Shown here: positions 1 to 8,098 of the stretch, one piece after another | Layout of the letters: each line of letters begins with the position of its first letter | How positions within the stretch are numbered: position 1 is the first letter of the stretch | Assembly: GCA_900759005.1 (NCBI GenBank) | Contig: CAAEUQ010000054.1 | Span: 1 to 19,051 of the forward strand | Source of the DNA: Clostridia bacterium | GTDB taxonomy: Bacteria; Bacillota; Clostridia; Christensenellales; Aristaeellaceae | Direction of reading: 5' to 3' | DNA: 19,051 nt | The notes under the pieces: model-generated | Databases searched by the model: none | What the model saw: only the letters and a program-made list of their open reading frames with translations | What the model was told of the DNA's origin: nothing | Position numbers and translations under genes: made by a program

Positions 1-833
1 AAAAGCGCTTCATCGAGCACATGGGCGAGGAGGCGGGGCTTTCGGAATCCGAAAGGCGCACGCTGCAGCAGGGCGCATACGAGCGCCTGAACGCGATGAT
101 TCGCTATTGCCAGACGCCGGAATGCCTGCGCGCGAAAATCCTGCGTTATTTCGGCGAAAGTGCGCCCGATCATTGCGGATTCTGCCTGAATTGTCTGGAA
201 CCGAAGGAGACGGTCGACCGGACGGATGCGGCGCGGCAGATCGTTTGCGCGGTGGAAGAAACGGGGCAGCGATTCGGGCGCACGGTGCTGATTGAGATCC
301 TTCGCGGCGCGGAAACACAGCGAACGGGGAACTGGAATCTTGCGCGATACGATTGCTTCGGTGCGCTTTCCAACCTTACGACCAATGAGATTTCCGCCCT
401 GATCGACACGATGCTCGAAGCGCGTGCGCTCGAGGAGGAAATGCGCGAATCCGGCGCGGGGCAATATGCGATTCTTCATACCGGCGCGGAAGCCGACCGC
501 GTGATCTCCGGCGCGCGGCGCATTCAGGTATTCAAGCGCAAGCCGGAAGCGAAAAAGGAAAAGAAAAAGCGTGAAGCATTCCCGATGAGCGCGGATCAGG
601 CGCTGTTCGATCGGCTTTCGGCGCTTAGGAGAAAGCTCGCAAATGCGCGCGGCGTGCCGCCCTACGTGGTGCTGCACGACAGCACTTTGCACGAGATGGC
701 GGATAAAATGCCCTCGACAATGGATGAAATGGCGCATATCGGCGGCATCGGCGCGACGAAGCTGCGTCAGTACGGCAAATTGTTTCTGAATGAAATTCAA
801 AAATATGAAAGCGAAAAGGGAGGAAGAGCATGA
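1..833 (+). CDS. recQ: ATP-dependent DNA helicase RecQ, C-terminal part (5' end outside window)
   Basis: This is the 3' portion of a RecQ-family 3'-5' DNA helicase, which unwinds recombination and repair intermediates. The frame is open from the window edge (first full codon at base 3), so the ATG at 21 is internal and the helicase motor lies upstream. What remains begins in the zinc-binding subdomain: an R-Y-C-Q-T-P-E-C stretch, then H-C-G-F-C-L-N-C, giving Cys codons at 123, 174, 183 and 192 that match the four RecQ zinc ligands, plus an extra Cys at 108. A winged-helix region follows, then a lysine-rich linker (about 540-575). An HRDC domain ends the protein (about 590-810), with the typical Y-V-V-L-H-D-S-T-L and G-I-G-x-x-K-L elements. 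The stop codon overlaps the next gene's ATG in ATGA (830-833), so translation is probably coupled. The family call is firm; only the N-terminus is missing. Confidence 0.93.
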   Translation, partial: KRFIEHMGEEAGLSESERRTLQQGAYERLNAMIRYCQTPECLRAKILRYFGESAPDHCGFCLNCLEPKETVDRTDAARQIVCAVEETGQRFGRTVLIEILRGAETQRTGNWNLARYDCFGALSNLTTNEISALIDTMLEARALEEEMRESGAGQYAILHTGAEADRVISGARRIQVFKRKPEAKKEKKKREAFPMSADQALFDRLSALRRKLANARGVPPYVVLHDSTLHEMADKMPSTMDEMAHIGGIGATKLRQYGKLFLNEIQKYESEKGGRA

Positions 834-3283
834 ATCGAAAACTTACGCTGAACGGCGCATGGGAGATGCGCGCTGCGGAGGATTCAAACTGGATTCCGGC
901 GACTGTGCCCGGATCGGTCTATGCCGATCTTCTGGACGCGGGCAAAATGGAAGATCCATTCTGGCGCGATAACGAGCAGGAAGCATTCGATCTGATGGAG
1001 AAGGATTATGTTTACCGCCGTACATTTGAACTTACGGAGGAAAATCTCGTCTGTGATGCGCTGAATCTGACCTGCGAAGGTCTGGATACGCTCGCGACCG
1101 TCCGCGTCAACGGCGAAATTGTGCTCGAAGCGGACAACATGCACAGAACATGGCGCGCGAACGTGCTGGATTTTGTTGCGCCCGGCGAAAATGAAATCGA
1201 GATCACATTCCATTCGCCCAATCGTGCCGCGCGCGAGGCGTATGCAGAGAATCCCGTGAACGGTTCTACCGACGCGGTCGAAGGCTTCGTTCATATCCGC
1301 AAGGCACACTGTATGTTCGGCTGGGACTGGGGCCCGAGACTGCCCGACGCGGGCATTTGGCGAGATATTTATCTTGAGCAGATTCACTCCGCGCGCCTTG
1401 CGAGCGTTTATATTCGCCAGGAACACGCGGACGGCAAGGTTCGCCTTGAATTCGAGCCGCTGATCGAGAGCTACGACGGACTCTGCGAATGCATGCAGCC
1501 GGATTATTCCGTGCGCTATACCGTGACCAGTCCGGACGGCGAAACGCTGACGGCGACGGATGCGGATATCTTAATCGGCAATCCGCTTCTCTGGTGGCCG
1601 AACGGCTATGGCAAACAGCCGCTGTATACCGTCTGCGCGGAGCTGATCGACGACGACGGCGAGCGGATTGACCTCTGGGAAAAGCGCATCGGGCTGCGCA
1701 CGATGACCGTGCGCCGGAATCGCGATCAGTGGGGCGAATCGTTTGAAACGAATGTCAACGGCGTGTCCATTTTTGCGATGGGCGGCGACTATATCCCCGA
1801 GGACAACATTCTCCGACGCGTTACGCCCGAGCGCACGCGCCGCCTTCTGGAGGATGCGAAGCGCGCGAATTACAATTCCATTCGCGTCTGGGGCGGCGGC
1901 TATTATCCGGACGACTGGTTTTATGATATTTGCGATGAGCTGGGCATCGTCGTCTGGCAGGATTTCATGTTCGCGTGCGCGATGTACGATTTAAGCGATC
2001 ATTTCGATGAAAACATCCGTGCGGAATTCCGCGATAATATCCGCCGACTGCGCCATCATGCGTCGCTGGGACTCTGGTGCGGCAACAATGAAATGGAGCA
2101 GGGCGTTCAGGAAAACTGGTATAACGCGTCACCCAAGCTGATTGCGGATTATATCAAGATGTACGAATATATTATTCCGCAGGAGCTTCGCGAAAACGAT
2201 CCGGAAACGTTCTATTGGCCTGCCTCCCCGTCGTCCGGCGGCAGCTTTGATGCGCCGAATGATCCCAGTCGCGGCGACGTTCACTATTGGGAAGTCTGGC
2301 ATAAAAATAAGCCGTTTACCGAATACCGGAAGTATTTCTTCCGCTATGTCTCAGAATTCGGCTTCCAGTCGTTCCCGCAACTTAAGACGATTCAGGCGTT
2401 TACCGAGCCGGAGGACCGCAATATCTTTTCCTACGTCATGGAAAAGCATCAGCGCAACGATGCGGCAAACGGCAAAATCATGAACTATCTCGCGCAGACG
2501 TTCCTTTATCCGACGGATTTCGACACGCTGATTTACGCTTCTCAGCTGCTTCAGGCAGATGCGATTCGCTATGGCGTGGAGCATTGGCGGCGCAATCGCG
2601 GCCGCTGCATGGGCGCGATTTACTGGCAGCTGAACGATTGCTGGCCGGTTGCAAGCTGGTCGTCAATCGATTATTTCGGGCGCTGGAAAGCGCTGCATTA
2701 CGCGGCAAAGCGCTTCTTTGCGCCGGTTTTGCTTTCGTGCGAGGAACAGGGTACGCTCACGCAGCGCACGAACGTCAACAGCGAAATGCGCGAGGACGCA
2801 GTCGAGAAATCCATTCGCCTGAACGTCTCCAACGAGACGCTGCATCCGGTCGAAGCGGAGGTTCGCTGGGCACTGCGCAACGCAAGAAGCGAGATTTTGC
2901 AATTCGGCACGGAAACGGTCGAGGTGCCGGCTCTGAGCGCGAAATGGCTCGAAAAGGTTGAATTTCCGGAGGCGAAGCTGCGCGACGATTACGCGTCCTA
3001 CGAGCTCTGGTGCGACGGCGTGCGCGTATTCTCCGGAACGGTTCTGTTCTGTCCGCCGAAGCATTTTGCGTTCGCCGATCCGCATCTGACCGTCGAGCGC
3101 GAGGGCAACGAGCTGATCGTATCCGCCGACGCGTATGCCCGCGCGGTTGAAATCACCTGCGAGGACGGCGACGTGCTGTTTGAGGACAACTATTTTGACC
3201 TGAACGCCGAAACCCGCCGCATTCGCATTCTCCGCGGCGAAGGAACGAAATTCACAGTCCGCAGCGTATACGACATTCGATAA
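830..3283 (+). CDS. Beta-mannosidase, glycoside hydrolase family 2
   Basis: An 817-residue GH2 enzyme expected to remove terminal beta-D-mannose from the non-reducing end of mannosides (EC 3.2.1.25). There is no signal peptide, so it should act in the cytoplasm on imported manno-oligosaccharides. The order is GH2 in architecture: an N-terminal jelly-roll sugar-binding domain (about 1-185), an Ig-like domain (about 190-290), a TIM barrel (about 300-620) and C-terminal beta domains. The acid/base is E421 in W-C-G-N-N-E, and the nucleophile is E509 in S-E-F-G-F-Q-S. The W-D-W-G-P-R motif near residue 165 is typical of beta-mannosidases rather than beta-galactosidases. The length fits the family. 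The start is supported by GGGAGG seven bases upstream and by the ATGA overlap with recQ. It is the last gene before a strong terminator. The functional pairing with recQ is odd, and no transporter or other mannan gene is in view. Confidence 0.93.
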   Translation: MNRKLTLNGAWEMRAAEDSNWIPATVPGSVYADLLDAGKMEDPFWRDNEQEAFDLMEKDYVYRRTFELTEENLVCDALNLTCEGLDTLATVRVNGEIVLEADNMHRTWRANVLDFVAPGENEIEITFHSPNRAAREAYAENPVNGSTDAVEGFVHIRKAHCMFGWDWGPRLPDAGIWRDIYLEQIHSARLASVYIRQEHADGKVRLEFEPLIESYDGLCECMQPDYSVRYTVTSPDGETLTATDADILIGNPLLWWPNGYGKQPLYTVCAELIDDDGERIDLWEKRIGLRTMTVRRNRDQWGESFETNVNGVSIFAMGGDYIPEDNILRRVTPERTRRLLEDAKRANYNSIRVWGGGYYPDDWFYDICDELGIVVWQDFMFACAMYDLSDHFDENIRAEFRDNIRRLRHHASLGLWCGNNEMEQGVQENWYNASPKLIADYIKMYEYIIPQELRENDPETFYWPASPSSGGSFDAPNDPSRGDVHYWEVWHKNKPFTEYRKYFFRYVSEFGFQSFPQLKTIQAFTEPEDRNIFSYVMEKHQRNDAANGKIMNYLAQTFLYPTDFDTLIYASQLLQADAIRYGVEHWRRNRGRCMGAIYWQLNDCWPVASWSSIDYFGRWKALHYAAKRFFAPVLLSCEEQGTLTQRTNVNSEMREDAVEKSIRLNVSNETLHPVEAEVRWALRNARSEILQFGTETVEVPALSAKWLEKVEFPEAKLRDDYASYELWCDGVRVFSGTVLFCPPKHFAFADPHLTVEREGNELIVSADAYARAVEITCEDGDVLFEDNYFDLNAETRRIRILRGEGTKFTVRSVYDIR

Positions 3284-3290
3284 AAGAAAT

Positions 3291-3362
3291 GCCCCTGCAT
3301 TCATGACGATGCAGGGGCGTAAAAACGCTCCCCCGCCGTAAAAGCAGGGGAGCGGCTTTTTT
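3291..3362. terminator. Tandem-hairpin, bidirectional intrinsic terminator
   Basis: Two hairpins lie between convergent genes. The first has a perfect 10-bp stem (3291-3300 with 3309-3318) and an 8-base loop. Its minus-strand exit is T-rich (ATTTCTTTT). The second pairs CGCTCCCC (3326-3333) with GGGGAGCG (3347-3354). It is followed by six T on the plus strand (3357-3362) and five T on the minus strand (3325-3321). It should end the recQ-mannosidase transcript and also the leftward transcript of the secreted protein. That protein's TAA stop overlaps the plus-strand T-run. Confidence 0.88.
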
Positions 3363-3840
3363 AGTCGAACGTTACGACGGGCGTGCTGGAAACGTATTCC
3401 TGATTCCAGATCGTGTAGGACGCGGCTTCATATTCGCGCTTCACATCGCCCCAAGTCGCATAACGATAACCGGTCAGCGTGCTGCCGTCTGGGCTGATCA
3501 GCACCAGCGTTTCCACAGAATCATCGTTCGGCTCGGAAACCGGAATCGCCAGCCGCCAGTCTGTTTCGTTCCAGTAGGCGACGGCATAATCCGTCTGAAC
3601 GCCGTTTGAAAGCGTCGTGAAATTGCCCTCGGCAAAATCCTGCCATTCGCTTGCGCTGGGCGAAACGTCCGAGAACGGAAGCAGCGTCACCAGCCGCTCG
3701 TATTCGCCGGACGCGAGATAGACCAGCGCGTCTTTCCCGCTGGCAAACAGGGAATTGCTGAACTGCGGCACCTCGGCCAGCGCCGAAAGGCTCACCGCCA
3801 GCAGCATGATTGCGCACAATGCAGCAATATATCGTTTCAT
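3361..3840 (-). CDS. Small secreted protein of unknown function
   Basis: A 159-residue protein I do not recognise. It has a clear Sec signal peptide: K-R at residues 2-3, a hydrophobic core to about residue 19, and a likely cleavage after A-L-A at residues 20-22. The Cys at residue 9 lies within the hydrophobic core and is not a lipobox, so it is probably released or exposed rather than lipid-anchored. The mature part (about 137 residues) is rich in aromatic and acidic residues and in alternating patterns suggesting beta structure, and has no Cys. The start is set by GGGAGGT, which lies seven bases before the ATG at 3840; an in-frame ATG two codons upstream would sit too close to that site. 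It has its own promoter inside the end of holA and shares the 3291-3362 terminator. An NTF2-like or DUF3887-like fold is possible, but I cannot show it. Confidence 0.8.
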   Translation of the reverse strand: MKRYIAALCAIMLLAVSLSALAEVPQFSNSLFASGKDALVYLASGEYERLVTLLPFSDVSPSASEWQDFAEGNFTTLSNGVQTDYAVAYWNETDWRLAIPVSEPNDDSVETLVLISPDGSTLTGYRYATWGDVKREYEAASYTIWNQEYVSSTPVVTFD

Positions 3841-3884
3841 GATCATTACCTCCCAGAATCGGTTCCAAATCCTTAGACGAAATC

Positions 3885-3913
3885 ATGATAGCATTAGTTC
3901 CCACGTTTTGCAA
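3885..3913 (-). promoter_or_regulatory. Sigma-A-type promoter for the small secreted protein
   Basis: Read on the minus strand, TTGCAA (3913-3908) and TATCAT (3890-3885) are separated by exactly 17 bases. The -35 box lies inside the last codons of holA, and the -10 box is just past its stop. About 45 bases separate the -10 box from the start codon. This lets the secreted-protein gene be transcribed apart from the comEC-holA operon, though read-through is also likely because no terminator is seen between them. Confidence 0.6.
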
Positions 3914-4925
3914 GTTTTGAATCCGAAATTTTGATCATCAATGCGCCGAGCGCCTCGATATCGCGAATTTTGCCGCTCTTAATTGCAAAATCGTACTCCA
4001 CCGCATCCTCAAACAGCGCGCGAAACGCGTTTGCCGAACGCAGCTTCGCCTGCCGCGCAATCTGCTTCGCCGCATACGGATGCAGCTTCAGCGCTTCCTG
4101 CACTTTCAGAACCGGCTGCCCTGCGTCCAGCGCGAGACGCATATGCGTAAGCTGCCGGAGCTGACGGGAGAGCATCGCGAGGAGACCTACCGGAGTCTGA
4201 CCGTTCTGTAAAAGATTCGAAAGCATTTCCTCCGCGTCGCCGAGTTTCCCATCCAGAAGGCGATTCATCAGCTCGAATACATTGTATTCCAGCGACGGCG
4301 ATACGATCGCATGAACATCCACAAGCGCAACCGTATCCGCGTCTCCGACATACGCGGCGAGCTTGTCCAATTCGCCGCTCAGGCGCGTAAGATCGCGGCC
4401 TGCCATGAATGCGAGCGCGGAAAGCGCGTCCGGCGCGATTTTCTTGCCATACGGTTTCAGCCGCCGGTTTGCCCATTGCTTGAGCTGCGCGTCGTTCAGC
4501 GAATCGAATTCAACCACTGTCGCCGCCTTGCGCAGAAGTCCCGTTGCCTTTTTGCGGTTATCGGGATCGTTTCGAAAGGTAAATACCGTGACGCAGCCGC
4601 CTGGTGGATTCTGAATCCATTTGCCGATCAATGCGATTTCACCCTCTTCATCCTTGCTTTTGCCGGGCAACATCGGCGCCCAATCGCGCACGATCACGAT
4701 TCGCCGGTCGCACATCATCGGTAGTGTGTCCGCCGCGTCCATGATTTCGCGTGCACTCGCGCTCTCGAGAACCATCTCGTTCAGCGCTTCCAATCCCGGC
4801 GGCAGTAAGGCGGCGCGCAGGGCGGTGATCGCCTCGCGTTTCAGATATTCTTCCGGACCGGAAAACAGGATCAGATTCGGCACGTTTCCCGTCTTGATTG
4901 CCTGAAAAAAGTCGCTCCAGTTCAT
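3894..4925 (-). CDS. holA: DNA polymerase III subunit delta
   Basis: A 343-residue clamp-loader delta subunit, which opens the beta sliding clamp as part of the replicative polymerase III holoenzyme. The N-terminus has the family's L-I-L-F-S-G-P-E-E-Y-L-K-R-E-A pattern (about residues 14-28), then an AAA+-like fold without a functional Walker motif, as expected for delta. The C-terminal helical collar includes the conserved E-Y-N-V-F-E-L segment and the Q-L-R-Q-L region. The length is normal (family about 330-350). The open frame extends upstream to 5027, but the ATG at 4925 is chosen because GGAGG lies about seven bases before it and because ATG and the comEC stop overlap as ATGA. The order comEC-holA is common in Firmicutes. 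There the next gene is often rpsT; here it is the unrelated secreted protein. Confidence 0.94.
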   Translation of the reverse strand: MNWSDFFQAIKTGNVPNLILFSGPEEYLKREAITALRAALLPPGLEALNEMVLESASAREIMDAADTLPMMCDRRIVIVRDWAPMLPGKSKDEEGEIALIGKWIQNPPGGCVTVFTFRNDPDNRKKATGLLRKAATVVEFDSLNDAQLKQWANRRLKPYGKKIAPDALSALAFMAGRDLTRLSGELDKLAAYVGDADTVALVDVHAIVSPSLEYNVFELMNRLLDGKLGDAEEMLSNLLQNGQTPVGLLAMLSRQLRQLTHMRLALDAGQPVLKVQEALKLHPYAAKQIARQAKLRSANAFRALFEDAVEYDFAIKSGKIRDIEALGALMIKISDSKLAKRGN

Positions 4926-7315
4926 TTTTGTTCCTCCATGGGGATAAAGGTGCGCGCGTGCATGCCGCCGTTTCGATCGACGCTTATGAAAATCGCGCCG
5001 CCGAGATCCGTTCGATAGATTGCGCATTCGGCGTTTTCCAGACGAGAAAGCGTCTCCGCAGCCGGATGGTCGTAAGAATTATCGCGTCCGACGGAAATCA
5101 CCGCGATTTCGGGGCTAACTTCGTGCAGAAATTCATCGCTGCAAGCCTTTGCCGAGCCGTGATGCGGAACCTTCAGGACGTCCGCCTCTGGCGAGCAATC
5201 CGGTTCGCCCGCCTGTGAAAGATCGCCGGTGAACAGCATCGTTCGCCCACGGCAGCTGAACGCAAGCAGCTGCGAGCAGTCGTTGACCGATTCACTTTTC
5301 GGATTCGGCGAGACGACATTCAGCGCAATCCCGCCGGGAAGACGCAGTTCCTCGCCGCCGCGCAGTGTGTAAATCGGTATGCCCATCTTTTCGGCGAGTG
5401 CTATTGCGCTGAGCACCTCATCGTCTGATTCGCATTCGTACCAGCCTTCAGGCACGTAGATCGCGGCGGGACGAATCTTTGAAAGCACGCGCGTCAGCCC
5501 GCCTGCATGGTCGCGATGCGGGTGCGAAAGAAAGATTGCGTCCAGACGAACGCAGGTCGCCGCCGCATAATCCGCCGCGGGCGTGTAGGTATCGCCCGTA
5601 TCGATCATGTAAACGTGACCGCCGGCGTGAATCATCGCGGAATCCGCCTGACCTGCGTCCAGAAATACCGCGCCGAAGCCGAGCGACGAAATCCATCCGA
5701 TCAGAATGCTCACGCACGCAAGCATCGGAATTGCGAGCAGCAGAAGCTTTTTGACGCGCGGGCGAATCCGCGTCAAATCCGATACGGAGATGCAGAGAAC
5801 GACATGCAAAAGAATCAGCGCTGCCGAATAATTCGGTACCTGAATGCCGTTTGCCGCGCGTTCGGAAAGGAATTTTGCCAGTGAAACAAGCAGGGAAAAC
5901 ATCCCGTCCGGAATGCGCGCGAGCAGTGCGCCTGCCGGCAGGCAGATTGCCGAAATGATTAAAGACGCCATCGCAAACGGATACGCCAGCATCGCCAGCG
6001 GCACGGCGAGGAGATTTGCGGGAATCGAGATCGGCGATTGTAGTCCAAAATACGCAATCGTTGCCGGAAGAATCGCAATCTGCGCCGCGAGCGTCGCCGC
6101 CAGCAGCTCCGGAAAATACCGAATTCCTCGAAAGAACGCGCGCGGAAGAATTTTCGCGCTCGGAATCCTGTGCTTCAGTCTGCTGATATGAAGCAGCGCT
6201 TCAATCGGCGAATCCAACAGAATCAAACCCGCCGTCGCGCCGAACGAAAGCACGAAGCCCGCGTTCAGCACATAAAACGGATTCACCATGAGCATTCCCG
6301 AAAGCGCAATCGCGATGCGCGTTACCGCGTCGGACGGTCTTCCGATCAGAAACGACGCGCTGAAGAACGCGAACATGACCGCCGCACGCACGAGCGACGC
6401 GGGAAATCCAATCAGCGCGCCATAGGAAATCACCAGAAAGATGGTTGCAATCGTTGCCGTTCGCCGCGAGAGAAATGTGCCGAGCAGGAGCGATACCGCT
6501 ATCGCGAGCACGGAAACGTGCATACCGGAAATGCAGATCAGATGCGTAATCCCTGCATCTCGAAACGCTTCCGTCAACGAATCGTCCAGCCCGCTGCGGT
6601 CGCCCAGCACGAATGCGCGCACCAGATCGGGATTCTTCGGAAATAGAATGCTGATTCGATCGGAAATCGCCGCGCGAATTTCGGAAACCAGCCGCCCCGG
6701 ACTGCTCGGCGCGGGCGAGAGCGTTACATCTTCGAGTTTTGCTGCCGCCATGCCGGTCAAACCTGAGGACTTCAGCCAGTTTTGCTGGTTAAACTGATAC
6801 GGATTTGTCGGTGCGTCCGGCGCCCAGATGTGCCCGAATCCGTCGATCGTCTGACCATATTCAACGCCATCCAACGGAAGCGTTTCGCTGCGAAGATACA
6901 GCCGAACGCGAGCGGCTTCGGATTTTCCATCCACCTGATTCAGCTTGAGGATGCAGATGATTCGCTCCTTTTCCGCATCATAGAGCGGGTCGGATACGAT
7001 TACGCCTGAAAAAGGTACAGAGAACTGCGATTTCACCATCGGCAAAGCCGTTTGCGCAGCCTGCATTCGCGCGCCGCCCAGTATCAGACACAGAAGGAAG
7101 ATCACTGTGCGGCGATAGCGCGGACAGAAAATCGCAAACAGGATTGCAGCGAACGCGAGAACGCCCCAGAAAATAAGCGGCAGCGCGTCCGCGATCAGAA
7201 TGCCGACGAGAAAGCACACCGCGCCCGAAGCAAACGGACGCGCATGAATTTGGCGGCAGATGAATCCGATCGGCGCTTCAACCATCCGGCGAATTCCTTT
7301 CGCGAGCGCATTCAT
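4922..7315 (-). CDS. comEC: ComEC/Rec2 DNA-uptake channel protein with C-terminal MBL domain
   Basis: A 797-residue polytopic membrane protein of the ComEC/Rec2 family, the channel that carries single-stranded DNA across the membrane in natural transformation. Order: two or three N-terminal membrane segments (about 30-85), an extracytoplasmic OB-fold (DUF4131-type) region (about 95-200), then the Competence core with multiple helices. That core includes the signature G-D-R-S-G-L and I-T-H-L-I-C-I-S-G-M-H motifs (about 225-260). A metallo-beta-lactamase-like domain ends the protein, with H-P-H-R-D-H at residues 598-603 and G-D-L-S further on. This is the full three-domain form. The start at 7315 lies two bases after the upstream gene's stop but has a poor ribosome site. 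The in-frame ATG at 7285 has AAGGA nine bases ahead and could be the true start. No other competence genes are in the window, so competence is not established. Confidence 0.93.
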   Translation of the reverse strand: MNALAKGIRRMVEAPIGFICRQIHARPFASGAVCFLVGILIADALPLIFWGVLAFAAILFAIFCPRYRRTVIFLLCLILGGARMQAAQTALPMVKSQFSVPFSGVIVSDPLYDAEKERIICILKLNQVDGKSEAARVRLYLRSETLPLDGVEYGQTIDGFGHIWAPDAPTNPYQFNQQNWLKSSGLTGMAAAKLEDVTLSPAPSSPGRLVSEIRAAISDRISILFPKNPDLVRAFVLGDRSGLDDSLTEAFRDAGITHLICISGMHVSVLAIAVSLLLGTFLSRRTATIATIFLVISYGALIGFPASLVRAAVMFAFFSASFLIGRPSDAVTRIAIALSGMLMVNPFYVLNAGFVLSFGATAGLILLDSPIEALLHISRLKHRIPSAKILPRAFFRGIRYFPELLAATLAAQIAILPATIAYFGLQSPISIPANLLAVPLAMLAYPFAMASLIISAICLPAGALLARIPDGMFSLLVSLAKFLSERAANGIQVPNYSAALILLHVVLCISVSDLTRIRPRVKKLLLLAIPMLACVSILIGWISSLGFGAVFLDAGQADSAMIHAGGHVYMIDTGDTYTPAADYAAATCVRLDAIFLSHPHRDHAGGLTRVLSKIRPAAIYVPEGWYECESDDEVLSAIALAEKMGIPIYTLRGGEELRLPGGIALNVVSPNPKSESVNDCSQLLAFSCRGRTMLFTGDLSQAGEPDCSPEADVLKVPHHGSAKACSDEFLHEVSPEIAVISVGRDNSYDHPAAETLSRLENAECAIYRTDLGGAIFISVDRNGGMHARTFIPMEEQK

Positions 7316-7317
7316 GG

Positions 7318-8031
7318 TCAGACGTACCAGATTCCGCCGATCTCCGCAAGCTCCGCCGCGGGGAAATGTGCCTGCGCCTCGCTCAAAAGCTGTGCGGAAT
7401 CATATTTCGGATTCAGATGCGTCAGCACCAGCTGCTTTACCCGCGCGTCGCGCGCGAGCTTCCCGCAGAGCGCGGCGGAAAGATGCGGCGCGTTCTCGTG
7501 ATAATCGGCGCTTGAAAGCCCCGCGTCCGCGAGCAGAAGGTCGGCGCCGTCCGCAAACAGCTCGAGCACCGGCTCCGTGTTCGTGTCGCCGGTGTAAACC
7601 AGCCGTCGTCCGTCGCATTCAACGCTGATCGCATACGTCGGCACCGGATGACGCACGCGGCAAAAGCGCAGACGCATTTCGCCGATCATCGTTTCGCGCA
7701 TCGGCCAGAGATCGAACTGCTTATCCTCAATCAGCGTGCGAACCTCCGCCGGCGCGCCGGGAAGGAGCACGTTCAAGGGGCGCGCGAGCGGGTGAAACTG
7801 GAAATAATAATGCATCGGCAACATATCGGACATATGATCATAATGCAAATGACTGAGCACAACCGCGTCCAGATGAATGTCCGGCATCAGCTGCGTCAGA
7901 TGCGCGAGCACGCCTGTTCCGCAGTCGAGCAGAATGCGCGTTTCGCCGCTGTCGCTTTCCACCAGATACCCCGAACACGCGCCGCCGGGTGCGGGAAAAG
8001 GCCCGTTGTTTCCAAGAATCGTCAGTCGCAT
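7318..8031 (-). CDS. MBL-fold metallohydrolase, short RNase Z-like (YhfI-type)
   Basis: A 237-residue cytoplasmic metallo-beta-lactamase-fold protein. It shows the metal-binding H-L-H-Y-D-H (residues 61-66) after a D-C-G-T-G strand-turn (36-40), a later H-P ligand region, Y-T-G-D-T-N and a final L-T-H-L-N-P. The compact size and lack of an exosite arm resemble the short RNase Z-like group that includes Bacillus YhfI, rather than true tRNase Z. The substrate is unknown; family members are phosphodiesterases or hydrolases. The ATG at 8031 is preceded by AAAGGGG about ten bases upstream. It is the first gene of the operon running into comEC (2-bp gap) and holA, and a near-consensus promoter lies about 40 bases upstream. 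Fold confidence is high; function is inferred only at superfamily level. Confidence 0.88.
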   Translation of the reverse strand: MRLTILGNNGPFPAPGGACSGYLVESDSGETRILLDCGTGVLAHLTQLMPDIHLDAVVLSHLHYDHMSDMLPMHYYFQFHPLARPLNVLLPGAPAEVRTLIEDKQFDLWPMRETMIGEMRLRFCRVRHPVPTYAISVECDGRRLVYTGDTNTEPVLELFADGADLLLADAGLSSADYHENAPHLSAALCGKLARDARVKQLVLTHLNPKYDSAQLLSEAQAHFPAAELAEIGGIWYV

Positions 8032-8069
8032 CAGCCGATCGCCCCTTTGTATTTCAAGAAATCATACCT

Positions 8070-8098
8070 ATTATATCAGCAATTGCGAAAAATGTAAA
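8070..8098 (-). promoter_or_regulatory. Promoter of the MBL-comEC-holA operon
   Basis: On the minus strand TTTACA (8098-8093) and a perfect TATAAT (8075-8070) are separated by 17 bases. The -10 box overlaps the stop codon of the decayed GNAT gene (8071-8073), so the promoter lies in that pseudogene's tail. The MBL start codon follows about 38 bases later. Confidence 0.8.
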
